DNA from: Leptolyngbya sp. Cla-17
Lineage (GTDB): Bacteria; Cyanobacteriota; Cyanobacteriia; Leptolyngbyales; Leptolyngbyaceae
Direction: 5' to 3'
Length of the DNA: 64,000 bases
Assembly: GCF_016807185.1 (NCBI RefSeq)
Contig: NZ_JAEVYN010000001.1
Span: 434,001-498,000 of the forward strand
The notes below the pieces were generated by a model that worked only from the letters and a program-made list of their open reading frames with translations, searched no databases and had not been told where the DNA came from. The position numbers were made by a program, and so were the translations under genes. Positions 16,698 through 25,930 of this stretch are shown in pieces (the stretch's first letter is position 1; every line of letters starts with the position of its first letter).

Positions 16698-17870
16698 TCA
16701 ATCCAGTTCCAGTTCGTCGTCTTGCAGCACTTGAAGCTGATGTTGCTGGGTGCGACGAGAAATTTGGCGATATTTTTTAGGTTCTAGCTTAGGTTCATAG
16801 GTCAGATTGCCCTGGTGATGATTTTTGAGCTTGAGGTTAGTTTCTCCATGACTCTGCCGATCTAAGGCATGGTGCCGTGCGATCGCCTCTTGCAGCATCT
16901 CTAGATAAAACTCGTAGCGCTCCCAGTTCCCCCGTACAACGCAACCTGGCTCTTCTTGATGCAGGCAATTACTGAACTGGCAGGAAGCTTCTGCTAGCCT
17001 CTGTCGCGCCTCTGGAAAATAATCGACTAAGTCTTTCGGGTGACAATTGAGATCAGGCTGGTTAAACCCAGGCGTATCCGCTAATAGACCGCCTGCTGGC
17101 AGATCAAACAATTCTACATGGCGGGTCGTGTGCCGCCCCCGTGCTAACTTGCCTGATACTTCACCCACTCGCAGTTTCACCAGAGGAATGAGATGGTTGA
17201 TTAAGCTAGATTTGCCGACCCCAGATGGACCCGACACAACGGTAATGCGATCGCGTAACTGATCAAATAATGCTGTTAAGCCTGTCTGTTGATGCAAGCT
17301 AATAAACCTTGGCTGATAGCCCCATTGCTGAATGCGTTCTTTCCAATAGGTTTGCTCCTCTGCACTTGCCAGATCAGCTTTGCTAAAACACAGGCAAATT
17401 GGCAACTGACTGGATTCTGCTTTAATCAAAAATCGAGTTAGCTGATGGGGATCAAGAGTCGGTTCTGCCATTGCAAATACCAGAAGAATTTGATTGGTAT
17501 TCGCAATTGGCGGACGATCTAACTCAGATTGACGAGGTGAAACTGCGCTGATTGCACCTCGACCTCCTTGCCAATCTGGCTCTTCGATTTCAACACGATC
17601 ACCTACCATGACTCCCTGACCCAACTTTTTTAAGCGCGATCGCCGAGTGCACAGGAGAGTGTCAGAAGTCAGATAGTAGGGACTAGGTTGCAGGTTCGAG
17701 GTTTGAGGGATTAGGTTTTCAAGCGGATGCTTGATTTCCTTATTAACTGCATCTTGCTTTGAATCTAGCTTGACCTGATAGTAGTTTGCTTGCACAGCTA
17801 AAACAGTACCCCAAAGCCCTTCAGATGGAAAATCTGGAGATGTCGGTGAATTCTGCAAATCAGAACTCAT
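16698..17870 (-). CDS. rsgA: Ribosome biogenesis GTPase RsgA
   Basis: A 390-residue circularly permuted GTPase acting in late 30S subunit maturation. An N-terminal OB-fold (about 18-110) precedes the GTPase with motifs in permuted order: G4-like FSKAD, then G1 GPSGVGKSSLINHL, then G3 ADTPGFN. The C-terminal zinc site has CHPKDLVDYFPE and CQFSNCLHQEEPGC. The C-terminus carries a basic, Gln/His-rich extension. It starts 3 bp after the tusA-like gene and so is the last gene of the dnaJ operon. Confidence 0.95.
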   Translation of the reverse strand: MSSDLQNSPTSPDFPSEGLWGTVLAVQANYYQVKLDSKQDAVNKEIKHPLENLIPQTSNLQPSPYYLTSDTLLCTRRSRLKKLGQGVMVGDRVEIEEPDWQGGRGAISAVSPRQSELDRPPIANTNQILLVFAMAEPTLDPHQLTRFLIKAESSQLPICLCFSKADLASAEEQTYWKERIQQWGYQPRFISLHQQTGLTALFDQLRDRITVVSGPSGVGKSSLINHLIPLVKLRVGEVSGKLARGRHTTRHVELFDLPAGGLLADTPGFNQPDLNCHPKDLVDYFPEARQRLAEASCQFSNCLHQEEPGCVVRGNWERYEFYLEMLQEAIARHHALDRQSHGETNLKLKNHHQGNLTYEPKLEPKKYRQISRRTQQHQLQVLQDDELELD

Positions 17871-17873
17871 AGT

Positions 17874-18140
17874 TTAATCAAGGCTATTTGCAAGAGGACG
17901 ACGAACCTTTAATGCAAAATAATCTGTTCGATTTTCAACTTGTTCAATCAAGTAGCCTTCCATCGCTAAACTATCCGGCACTTGCTCAACAGGTTCACCC
18001 GGATCAAGCCAAACTTCCAACACTGCACCGGGAGCCAATTGCTCCAATCGCAGCTTGGTACGCACAAAGTTAATAGGGCAAGGAGTTCCCCGTAAGTCCA
18101 TCTGGGCATCCGGTTGAATGGTCTGATTTGGGTCGTTCAT
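17874..18140 (-). CDS. TusA/SirA-like sulfur-carrier protein
   Basis: An 88-residue TusA-family protein. The conserved CPx motif is in DLRGTPCPINFVRTKLRLEQ, where the Cys would carry persulfide sulfur. TusA relays sulfur for tRNA thiolation in E. coli; the cyanobacterial dnaJ-linked paralogue has no proven role. Its ATG overlaps the dnaJ TGA (ATGA), implying translational coupling, and rsgA follows 3 bp later. Confidence 0.85.
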   Translation of the reverse strand: MNDPNQTIQPDAQMDLRGTPCPINFVRTKLRLEQLAPGAVLEVWLDPGEPVEQVPDSLAMEGYLIEQVENRTDYFALKVRRPLANSLD

Positions 18141-19279
18141 GAACCAAACATCTTGCCTATAAATCCTTCAATGCCGTTTTTTTCAGTGCGATCGCCCCGG
18201 ATCTTTGCCAGTTTTTCCAATAATTCTCGCTCTTCAGGAGCAATTTTAGTGGGAATGTCAATTGATATTGCAATCAAATGATCTCCTCGACTCACTGAAT
18301 TACCAAGCTTAGGTACTCCTTTCCCCTCAAGCTTCAGTACCGTTCCAGGTTGAATTCCGGCTGGAATCACTAATTCCTGTAGCTTATCCTGCCTATCATC
18401 CAATGTATTCACTTCGACCCGAGATCCTAAAATCGCCTGAATATAGCTAATCTTTAGCTCGGATAAAAGATTAATACCATCTCGGTGGAACTCGGCATCC
18501 TCCGCCACAAATAGATAGACATACAGATCACCCGGAGGTCCATTCCGCATCCCCGAATCGCCCTCTCCGGTTACTCGGAGGCGAGTTCCATTGTCTACGC
18601 CAGCTGGAATGGTGATTTTCAACTTTTTGGTTTCTTGGCGCTGTCCTCGTCCACCGCAGGTTTCACATTTATCTTCTATCATCTGCCCAGAGCCGTTACA
18701 GGTTGGGCAAACAGAGACTTGAGTAAAGCTGCCAAAGGGGGTGCGGGCTGCGCGGCGAACCTGTCCTGCACCCTGGCAGGTTGAGCAAGTTTGAGGACGA
18801 GTTCCAGGTTTTGCACCTGACCCATCACATGTATTGCAGTTTTCTAGATGGGCAATGCGAATTTCCTTTTCGCCACCAAAAATAGCGTCTCGAAAGTCTA
18901 ATTTCAAATCCAGTCGTAGATTATCACCGGGAGCAGGTCCTCGTTTACGAGTGCTGGTTTGAGTGCCGCTTGCACCACCAAATCCACTGAAAAAGCTTTC
19001 AAAAATGTCAGCTGCAAATCCGCCAAAGTCACCAAAATCCTGCGCTCCAGCAGCTCCAGCACTAACGCCTTGTTCGCCATAGCGATCATATCGAGAGCGC
19101 AGCTCTGGCTCAGAGAGCACTTCGTATGCCCGATTAACCTCTTTGAAGCGCTCTTCGGCTCCAGGTTCTTTGTTGACATCAGGATGGTATTTTCGAGCTA
19201 GACGACGGTAAGCCCGCTTTAGCTCCTCTTTGTCTGCTTCGCGAGAAATACCAAGAGTTTCATAGTAATCACCAGCCAT
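18137..19279 (-). CDS. dnaJ: Molecular chaperone DnaJ (type I Hsp40)
   Basis: A 380-residue full-length type I DnaJ. J domain 1-70 with YHPDVN, then a Gly/Phe-rich linker (about 75-110). The zinc finger has four CxxCxGxG repeats: CNTCDGSG, CSTCQGAG, CPTCNGSG and CETCGGRG. A C-terminal substrate-binding domain follows. It stimulates DnaK ATPase and delivers unfolded protein. It lies 206 bp downstream of dnaK on the same strand and is coupled to the TusA-like gene. Confidence 0.97.
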   Translation of the reverse strand: MAGDYYETLGISREADKEELKRAYRRLARKYHPDVNKEPGAEERFKEVNRAYEVLSEPELRSRYDRYGEQGVSAGAAGAQDFGDFGGFAADIFESFFSGFGGASGTQTSTRKRGPAPGDNLRLDLKLDFRDAIFGGEKEIRIAHLENCNTCDGSGAKPGTRPQTCSTCQGAGQVRRAARTPFGSFTQVSVCPTCNGSGQMIEDKCETCGGRGQRQETKKLKITIPAGVDNGTRLRVTGEGDSGMRNGPPGDLYVYLFVAEDAEFHRDGINLLSELKISYIQAILGSRVEVNTLDDRQDKLQELVIPAGIQPGTVLKLEGKGVPKLGNSVSRGDHLIAISIDIPTKIAPEERELLEKLAKIRGDRTEKNGIEGFIGKMFGS

Positions 19280-19485
19280 AGCACGTTAATTTAGGAGTAA
19301 AGGAATTGTGCGCTCTAAGTTTAAGTTCGGTAGGATAAAAAGCCAGCTGAGGGCAGTAGTTTGAACAACTTGCTTTCTCTTGTAACTTAGTCCCCTTTAC
19401 CTTAGCGAATAAACTACTAGCTTAAGTAAAAAAATTGGCTTGCGCGATTGCTTCTCATAGTAGAGTCTTGTTTTCTACAAATAAC

Positions 19486-21444
19486 TTAGTCAACCGCTTC
19501 ATAGTCTGCGGTAACTGTTGCATCTTCTTCAAAGCTAAATTCGTCATCGATAGATGCAGTATGAGAATTTAGGTCATACTCAACTGTGGCGTCTTGTGTT
19601 TCGGCATGAGTAAATTCGCCAGTAGCAGAAGGACCTGTCCGCGCGTAAACAGAAGCACCCACTGCTAAGAGGGTTTGCTGAAGCGCATCTAATCGCTGTT
19701 GCATGTCATTGACCGTGATGTTGGGGGATGCGATCGCAGCTTTTAGCTCTTCAACTCGCTGCTCTCCTTCCATTTTTAGATCCGCAGTGATCCATTCGCT
19801 ATTGTCTCGCAGCGTTGTCTCATAACTGTAGAACAGTGTGTCTGCCTGATTTTTGAGGTCAACTAGCTTCTTCCGCGCCAAATCGTCATCTGCATAGACT
19901 TCAGCTTCTTGACGCATCCGTTCAATTTCGGTGCCACTCAAGCCACCCGTGTTAGAGATGGAAATGCTTTGTTCACGACCTGTACCTTTATCACGAGCAG
20001 ATATTTTAAGAATGCCATTCGCATCGATATCAAAAGCAACCTCTATCTGAGGCACCCCACGAGGAGCAGGTGGAATTCCGGTAAGTTGAAATTTGCCTAA
20101 GCTTTTGTTGTCCTTCGCCATCGCACGCTCACCTTGAAGAGCGTGGATTTCGACTGAGGTTTGCCCATCGGTTGCTGTAGAAAAAACCTGGGTTTTGCTA
20201 GTGGGAACTGTAGTGTTACGTTCGATAATTTTGGTGAACACTTCGCCCAAGGTTTCAATTCCTAAGGAAAGAGGTGTTACATCGAGCAGCAATAAATCTT
20301 TGACTTCGCCACCTAAAACTCCAGCCTGAATCGCAGCGCCAAGAGCAACTGCCTCATCGGGATTAACAGAGCGATCAGGTGCTTTGTCGTTGAAATATTT
20401 ACGAATTGCGTCTTGAACTGCCGGAATGCGAGTAGAGCCGCCGACTAAGATGATGCGATCAATGGCATTAATGCTTAAGTCGGAATCTTTAATCGCTTGT
20501 TCGGTCGGCTGAATAGTACCCTCGACCAAACGACTGGCAAGCTCCTCAAACTTAGCGCGAGTCAACTCTGTCTCTAAGTGCTTAGGGCCAGTTTCATCAG
20601 CAGTGATGAAAGGCAGATTTATAGAGGTAGTCTTGGTGCTGGAAAGCTCAATTTTGGCTTTTTCTGCTGCTTCTCTCAGGCGTTGAAGCGCCATCTTATC
20701 AACGGAAAGATCGATACCTTCATCAGAGTTGAAGGTTTCAATCATCCAGCGCACAATCGCATCGTCGAAGTCATCACCCCCCAAATGGTTATTTCCGGAG
20801 GTCGCTTTGACTTCAAAGACTCCATCTCCCATCTGCAAAATGGAGACATCAAAGGTGCCACCACCCAAGTCAAAGACCAAAACGCACTGATCTTGGTCTT
20901 GCTTATCCATACCATAAGCAAGAGCAGCAGCAGTCGGCTCGTTGATAATTCGCAGAACTTCTAGTCCAGCAATGGTTCCAGCATCCTTGGTGGCTTGTCG
21001 TTGAGCATCGCTGAAATAAGCAGGAACAGTTATCACAGCCTGCGTAACCTCTTCTCCCAAGTAATTCTCTGCATCCTGTTTAAGCTTCTGCAAAATCATG
21101 GCAGAAACTTCTTGGGGGGTGTAAGACCTGCCGCGAATTTGCACATCAACCGTGTCGTCTTTGCCACGAACACAGTTGTAAGGAACGCGTGATCGCTCTT
21201 GCTCCGTTTCATCCCACCGCCGACCGATAAATCGCTTAATACTAAAGATAGTATTTTCGGCGTTAGTAACGGCTTGACGTTTGGCAAGTTGCCCAACTAA
21301 ACGCTCACCAGCTTTACCAAACCCCACCATACTTGGAGTGGTTCGTCCACCCTCAGAGTTGGAGATTACAACAGGCTGACCGCCTTCCAAGACAGCAACA
21401 CAGCTATTTGTCGTACCTAGGTCGATCCCAATGACTTTTCCCAT
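19486..21444 (-). CDS. dnaK: Chaperone protein DnaK (Hsp70)
   Basis: A 652-residue Hsp70. Nucleotide-binding domain 1-385 with GIDLGTTNSCVAVLEGG, VFDLGGGTFDVSIL and VGGSTRIPAVQ; the linker DLLLLDVTPLSLGIETLG; then the substrate-binding domain and an acidic tail ending YEAVD, a variant of the EEVD end. It folds proteins with DnaJ and GrpE. Cyanobacteria carry several dnaK genes; linkage to grpE and dnaJ here suggests a heat-shock copy. No CIRCE operator was seen upstream. Confidence 0.97.
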   Translation of the reverse strand: MGKVIGIDLGTTNSCVAVLEGGQPVVISNSEGGRTTPSMVGFGKAGERLVGQLAKRQAVTNAENTIFSIKRFIGRRWDETEQERSRVPYNCVRGKDDTVDVQIRGRSYTPQEVSAMILQKLKQDAENYLGEEVTQAVITVPAYFSDAQRQATKDAGTIAGLEVLRIINEPTAAALAYGMDKQDQDQCVLVFDLGGGTFDVSILQMGDGVFEVKATSGNNHLGGDDFDDAIVRWMIETFNSDEGIDLSVDKMALQRLREAAEKAKIELSSTKTTSINLPFITADETGPKHLETELTRAKFEELASRLVEGTIQPTEQAIKDSDLSINAIDRIILVGGSTRIPAVQDAIRKYFNDKAPDRSVNPDEAVALGAAIQAGVLGGEVKDLLLLDVTPLSLGIETLGEVFTKIIERNTTVPTSKTQVFSTATDGQTSVEIHALQGERAMAKDNKSLGKFQLTGIPPAPRGVPQIEVAFDIDANGILKISARDKGTGREQSISISNTGGLSGTEIERMRQEAEVYADDDLARKKLVDLKNQADTLFYSYETTLRDNSEWITADLKMEGEQRVEELKAAIASPNITVNDMQQRLDALQQTLLAVGASVYARTGPSATGEFTHAETQDATVEYDLNSHTASIDDEFSFEEDATVTADYEAVD

Positions 21445-21594
21445 GTTTGGCGGCAGTAAAGGTACATGAGGTGAATGTGAAAATTAGATAGCAAGTAGAG
21501 CGTACTAATATTATCCAACGATAACTGCTTAGCCTTTTAGCGCCAAACTCAACCTTGTAGTTGTGACCCAAGTGAAGTCAGCGCTCAAAAACTT

Positions 21595-22332
21595 TTAGCT
21601 CTCTAAATTATTTTGGTCAGTTTCCTCAGAGGGTATCACGGGTTCTAAAGGAGCAGCAACTTTCACCAGTGCATGGCGCAATACGCGATCGCCAATTAGG
21701 TAACCCCGCTGTAATTCTTCCATCACAATCCCTTCTGGATATTCATCTGTTGCTTGACGCATCACCGCTTCATGCAATGTCGGATCAAACTCCAACCCCT
21801 GTGCCCGCATTGGTGCAACACCCACGCGCTTTAAGCAATCTACCAGTTGCTTATAAACACTTTGGTAGCTTTTATGAATGGTTGTTTCTTGCTCAGTTTG
21901 AGGCTTGATTTGCGATCGCGCCCGTTCAAAATTATCTACAACTGGCAACATCTCAATAATTGTGGAGCATTTTATCTGCTGCTCAAATTCTTCCTTCTCG
22001 CGTTGAGTTCGCTTCCGGTAGTTATCAAAATCTGCGGCAATTCTCATATATTGCCCAGTGCGGTCTTCAAGCTGACTTTTTAGCGCCTGAACCTCCCCTT
22101 GTAGCGCGCCAAGCTTTGACAACGACTCCGCATCTTTAAGCGCTTCATCAAATGCTGCTCCTGTCGTAGTAACTTCAGTCGTAGTAACTTCAGTTTCAAC
22201 ACCTTGTTGATCTACTGAATTAACTTGCCCCTCTTCGTTCTCAAGTGCTACTTCAGGGGATGCATTTGGCACCTCAACCGAATTAGCTATGGGCTTCTCA
22301 ATTTCCTCTATCTGACTTTCTTCTTCCATCAT
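21595..22332 (-). CDS. grpE: Nucleotide exchange factor GrpE
   Basis: A 245-residue DnaK nucleotide-exchange factor. An acidic, Thr/Glu-rich N-terminal 70 residues, a long coiled coil (about 75-125: GEVQALKSQLEDRTGQYMR), then the head with PVVDNFERA, GVAPMRAQGLEFDPTLHEAV and GYLIGDRVLRHALVKVA. It precedes dnaK by 150 bp on the same strand. Either of two adjacent ATGs could start it. Confidence 0.95.
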   Translation of the reverse strand: MMEEESQIEEIEKPIANSVEVPNASPEVALENEEGQVNSVDQQGVETEVTTTEVTTTGAAFDEALKDAESLSKLGALQGEVQALKSQLEDRTGQYMRIAADFDNYRKRTQREKEEFEQQIKCSTIIEMLPVVDNFERARSQIKPQTEQETTIHKSYQSVYKQLVDCLKRVGVAPMRAQGLEFDPTLHEAVMRQATDEYPEGIVMEELQRGYLIGDRVLRHALVKVAAPLEPVIPSEETDQNNLES

Positions 22333-22616
22333 TGTGGGCTTTCCAATTGCGATGAAGACTATCTGTGTAGTTGCGACTATCCCTAATTCTAAATCCTAGC
22401 CCGTGCGGGAATCTAGTAGAGCTTAAAAAAAGACCCTAGACAAGTCTGCCCTAATGCGTACAGTTTAAACTCATCTAATCTAATCAAATTTCTTGAAAAA
22501 ATACTGCTTTATCCTGATTTGATACTGAATTTTCAGTTTTAACGCGAATCTGGGTCGATTTTAGTCAAAAGCTATCTAAAGCTTAAAGAGCTTGAATCGA
22601 AATTTTAGGTAGTGCA

Positions 22617-23117
22617 CTAAAGGATTGTGGGGTAGGTAACGACATCCTGCCAGGTCCAAGGCTGCTCAGCCAGTTTTGCTCGTTGAGCCGCAGTTGTTTT
22701 GAATCGACTATGCCGCCAAATCCAATTGAAATAGCTGACTACTAAGCGTGTTGTCACTTTCGTTTGCTCCCACCGTTTGCCGAACTTGTTTTGCCTGCGG
22801 TGCCATCGAGCAGTTTGTTGTCGGACGATGCCGTTGGTTCGCTCTAAGCGCTGCGTTTTGTCTTTGCCAACATAGTGCAGAATTTCAGGCGGAAGGACTC
22901 GTTCATAGCCTCCCCAGTCATCACTGTTCCACTGTTTGCAAGCCGTTTTTCCCTGTGTACTAATTACCAATTCCTCAATAAGTTCGTCTGTATGCTTGCC
23001 CACTCGTGCCGCTAAAATCAGTCCACTGGAGTCCGCTAAACTCAGACCTATCCAGCAGTCTCCCACTTCTAATTCATTGGAAAGACATTGCTTCTGTTTT
23101 TTTGCACGAAAGACCAC
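22617..23117 (-). CDS. IS1 transposase catalytic part (InsB-like)
   Basis: A 166-codon frame carrying the DDE nuclease half: GDCWIGLSLADSSG, the second Asp in WNSDDWGGYERV, and the Glu region LERTNGIVRQQTARWHRRQNKFG. Its own start is doubtful. It is normally made by -1 frameshifting from the InsA frame at A AAA AAC (within 23096-23103), giving a fusion of about 276 residues. Confidence 0.88.
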   Translation of the reverse strand: MVFRAKKQKQCLSNELEVGDCWIGLSLADSSGLILAARVGKHTDELIEELVISTQGKTACKQWNSDDWGGYERVLPPEILHYVGKDKTQRLERTNGIVRQQTARWHRRQNKFGKRWEQTKVTTRLVVSYFNWIWRHSRFKTTAAQRAKLAEQPWTWQDVVTYPTIL

Positions 23118-23446
23118 ATCTCATCCGCACTCACCTCTGCGGTTGCCACTTGCTTGACCTGGTCGTTATGAATTAGCTGAGCCTTGGCACTCGATGCCCG
23201 AACAATACTGACCACGGTGTTGTATGCCAAGCCTGTAATTCGGCTAATCCCTCGTAAGCTGCTGCCCTCACTATGAGCTTGTAGCACCTGCTGAACTTGT
23301 TCCGGACTCACTCGTCGCCAGTAGTACAGCGTGTCAAAGCTCTCACAGAAGGTTTGCTGGCAGTGAGGGCAGAAATAGCGTTGGTGTCCATTGGGCAGCT
23401 TGCCATGCTTATGACACTTAGGATGACCACAAAGTCGGCATTCCAT
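23069..23446 (-). CDS. IS1 InsA-like protein (zinc finger and helix-turn-helix)
   Basis: A 125-residue N-terminal transposase part. The zinc finger MECRLCGHPKCHKHG with RYFCPHCQQTF is followed by a helix-turn-helix (SLRGISRITGLAYNTVVSIV), which binds the terminal repeats. The end of the frame carries the first catalytic region (SADEMWSFV) and the slippery heptamer. Alone, InsA acts as a DNA-binding repressor in classical IS1. Confidence 0.88.
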   Translation of the reverse strand: MECRLCGHPKCHKHGKLPNGHQRYFCPHCQQTFCESFDTLYYWRRVSPEQVQQVLQAHSEGSSLRGISRITGLAYNTVVSIVRASSAKAQLIHNDQVKQVATAEVSADEMWSFVQKNRSNVFPMN

Positions 23447-23475
23447 AGCTTCTTGAGGGGAAAGAATTGATCCTA

Positions 23476-23527
23476 CTTTACCAAGCCCACAATCCTTTAA
23501 CCTTTACCAAGCCCACAATCCTTTAAC
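23476..23527. repeat. 26-bp tandem duplication of the IS right end
   Basis: A 26-bp unit beginning CTTTACCAAGCCCACAATCC occurs at 23476-23501 and again, identical, at 23502-23527. Each unit contains the IS1 terminal-repeat core, so the right end carries two end sequences. Confidence 0.85.
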
Positions 23528-23763
23528 GCACAATCAAATTTTACATGAAAGCAAAATCATCACAAAACTAGACGAAAACCTGACGAAGACAGCAGCAAAA
23601 GTTATCATCTGATAATCAAGATTTGTCAAAAGCTTCAGATCTTGCGTCTAGTAACTTTTGGAAGCTAGTGAGAAATAGATTAATTTTATTCATCTGTGTT
23701 CTTAGATTGTTCGTATTCGATAGTTTTGGGAATACCTTATAAAGAGTTCATCTTCCATAGGCT

Positions 23764-25770
23764 ATGACTCACTCCTCTTCTTCTCCGCGTCGAGCGCTTG
23801 TTGTACAAAACAACTTTTCACCCTTTGGAAATAAGCTAGTTCAGTCTGGGTATGTAAATGACGGGCAGATGAAACAGGCCCTAATAGATAGCCGAAAGTC
23901 TGGCAGATCTTTGCTGGATGTTTTGGAATCTTTGACTGGGCAGCAGCTTCCCCCAGATTTAATTCGGCAGTACAAGAAGCAACAGCTTTTCGAGCTAAAG
24001 ATTCTCTACGGAGTCGAGTCGCTTGATCCAGAGATTAATCAAATTCCAACGGGGCAAATTGGAGATCTGATCGGCACATTAATTCCTATCGATATGTGCC
24101 TTGCTCGCAAATTGATTCCCTTATCCAAAGGAGAAGAGGGCGAAAAGCCCTATATTCTTGTGGCAATGGTTAATCCAGACGATTTAACAGCCCAAGATGA
24201 TCTAACTCGTGTGTTGCGCCCTAAAGGGTTAACGCTCCAGCGTTTGGTGATTACTAATGAAGATTACCAACGCCTAATTTCCAGTTATCTAGATGAGCAG
24301 GTTGAGCGACAGAAAAAAATTGATGAAGATCAAAAAGTTGATATTGAGGGAGATCTAGAAGGCTTAGGCTACATGGATCTGCAAGATGTTCAGGACGAAG
24401 CAGAAGCCGATCTGAACGTTGCTGACGCGGAAGCTGCTCCAGTGATTGCTTTGGCGAACAAGATTATGATCAAGGCTCTACAGGAAGGGGTATCAGATAT
24501 CCACATTGAGCCGCAGGAAGAGTTTTTGAGAGTGCGCTTTAGACGGGATGGAGTGCTGCGTGAAGCCTTTGACAAGCCGTTTCCTAAAAAAATTATCCCG
24601 GCAGTGACGGCTCGCTTCAAAATCATGTCTGACTTAGATATTGCTGAGCGACGACTGCCTCAAGATGGCCGGATTCGCCGTCGCTATGACAATCGCAATA
24701 TTGACTTTCGGGTGAGTACCCTACCTAGTAAGCATGGTGAAAAGGTTGTATTACGGATCTTGGATAATTCTGATACACAATTGGGTCTGACAAAGCTGAT
24801 TAGTGATCCAGACACATTGAAAATCGTTCAAGGCATGGTGTCAAAACCGTTTGGGCTGATTTTAGTAACAGGACCCACTGGCTCTGGAAAAACGACTACT
24901 CTTTACTCTGCCCTATCGGAGCGTAATGAGCCTGGTGTAAACATCAGTACTGCGGAAGACCCCATTGAATACACGATGGCAGGGTTAACTCAGGTTCAGG
25001 TGATTCGCGAAAAAGGCATGGATTTTGCGATGATCTTACGAGCATTTTTGCGACAAGATCCCGATGTAATTCTAGTGGGTGAGACGCGCGATCGCGAAAC
25101 TGCAAAAGCTGCGATCGAGGCTGCTCTGACAGGTCATTTGGTTTTAACCACTCTACACACTAATGATGCGGCTGGCGCGATCGCTCGCCTAGATGAAATG
25201 GGCGTTGAACCCTTCATGGTTTCTGGCGCACTGCTCGGCGTGGTTGCCCAGCGGTTAGTGCAGCGAGTTTGCAACGAGTGCCGTATTCCCTATACTCCTA
25301 GCCGAGACGAATTATCTCGATTTGGCTTAACGAGTTCTGGGGATGGTGAACTAACCCTGTATAAAGCGAACACATTACAGCCTCAAGAAATTCAGGAGGC
25401 AAGTACAAAAGGGCAGCTTTGTCAAAAATGTCACGGGGTTGGGTATAAAGGACGATGCGGTGTCTATGAAGTAATGCGAGTCACTGAGCGGGTTCAAACA
25501 CTGATTAACCAAGGTGCACCCACAAGCACCTTGAAAGAAGTCGCGGTGGAAGAAGGCATGACAACATTGTTAGCCTACAGCTTGAATCTGGTGCGGCAAG
25601 GAGAAACAACTCTAGAAGAGATAGAACGGGTTACTTTCACTGACTCTGGGCTGGAATCAGAACTTAAAACCAAACGCAAGAGTGCTTTGAGTTGCCGCAC
25701 CTGTAGTGCAGAACTGAAGCAAGAGTGGCTAGATTGCCCCTACTGTCTCACTCCTCGCTTTCAAGATTAG
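23764..25770 (+). CDS. pilB: Type IV pilus extension ATPase PilB
   Basis: A 668-residue GspE/PilB secretion ATPase that drives pilus assembly. An N-terminal MshEN-type region (about 20-200) precedes the ATPase core, with ALQEGVSDIHIEP, Walker A GPTGSGKTTTLYS, the Asp box, Walker B DPDVILVGETRDRET and the His box. A zinc-binding pair is split as CNEC and CQKC. The C-terminus has a further zinc-ribbon-like stretch, CRTCSAEL ... CPYC (about 642-660). It starts the pilB-pilT-pilC operon, which in cyanobacteria serves motility and DNA uptake. Confidence 0.95.
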   Translation: MTHSSSSPRRALVVQNNFSPFGNKLVQSGYVNDGQMKQALIDSRKSGRSLLDVLESLTGQQLPPDLIRQYKKQQLFELKILYGVESLDPEINQIPTGQIGDLIGTLIPIDMCLARKLIPLSKGEEGEKPYILVAMVNPDDLTAQDDLTRVLRPKGLTLQRLVITNEDYQRLISSYLDEQVERQKKIDEDQKVDIEGDLEGLGYMDLQDVQDEAEADLNVADAEAAPVIALANKIMIKALQEGVSDIHIEPQEEFLRVRFRRDGVLREAFDKPFPKKIIPAVTARFKIMSDLDIAERRLPQDGRIRRRYDNRNIDFRVSTLPSKHGEKVVLRILDNSDTQLGLTKLISDPDTLKIVQGMVSKPFGLILVTGPTGSGKTTTLYSALSERNEPGVNISTAEDPIEYTMAGLTQVQVIREKGMDFAMILRAFLRQDPDVILVGETRDRETAKAAIEAALTGHLVLTTLHTNDAAGAIARLDEMGVEPFMVSGALLGVVAQRLVQRVCNECRIPYTPSRDELSRFGLTSSGDGELTLYKANTLQPQEIQEASTKGQLCQKCHGVGYKGRCGVYEVMRVTERVQTLINQGAPTSTLKEVAVEEGMTTLLAYSLNLVRQGETTLEEIERVTFTDSGLESELKTKRKSALSCRTCSAELKQEWLDCPYCLTPRFQD

Positions 25771-25930
25771 CCGTGAAAGCTTGATTGGGATTGTGGGTAC
25801 TCTAAAAACTTGCAATGATTAGTCATTTAGGAAATGGCATATCAAGCGGGTCAAACTACGAGATCTCAGAAATCGCAAATCACCCTCACAGACAATTCAT
25901 AGAACATTATTCGCGAGAAGGAGCAGCTTA

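Larger units (their letters stand above)
22612..23531 (-). mobile_element. IS1-family insertion sequence
   Basis: About 920 bp with two overlapping transposase ORFs on the minus strand. Imperfect terminal inverted repeats of about 29 bp lie at 22612-22640 and 23503-23531, sharing TAAAGGATTGTGGG. No clear target-site duplication was found. It lies between the divergent grpE and pilB genes. Both ORFs are intact, so the copy may be active. Confidence 0.88.

Noticed and set aside
22333..22611. CIRCE operator upstream of grpE
   Set aside because: No TTAGCACTC-N9-GAGTGCTAA-like sequence was found.
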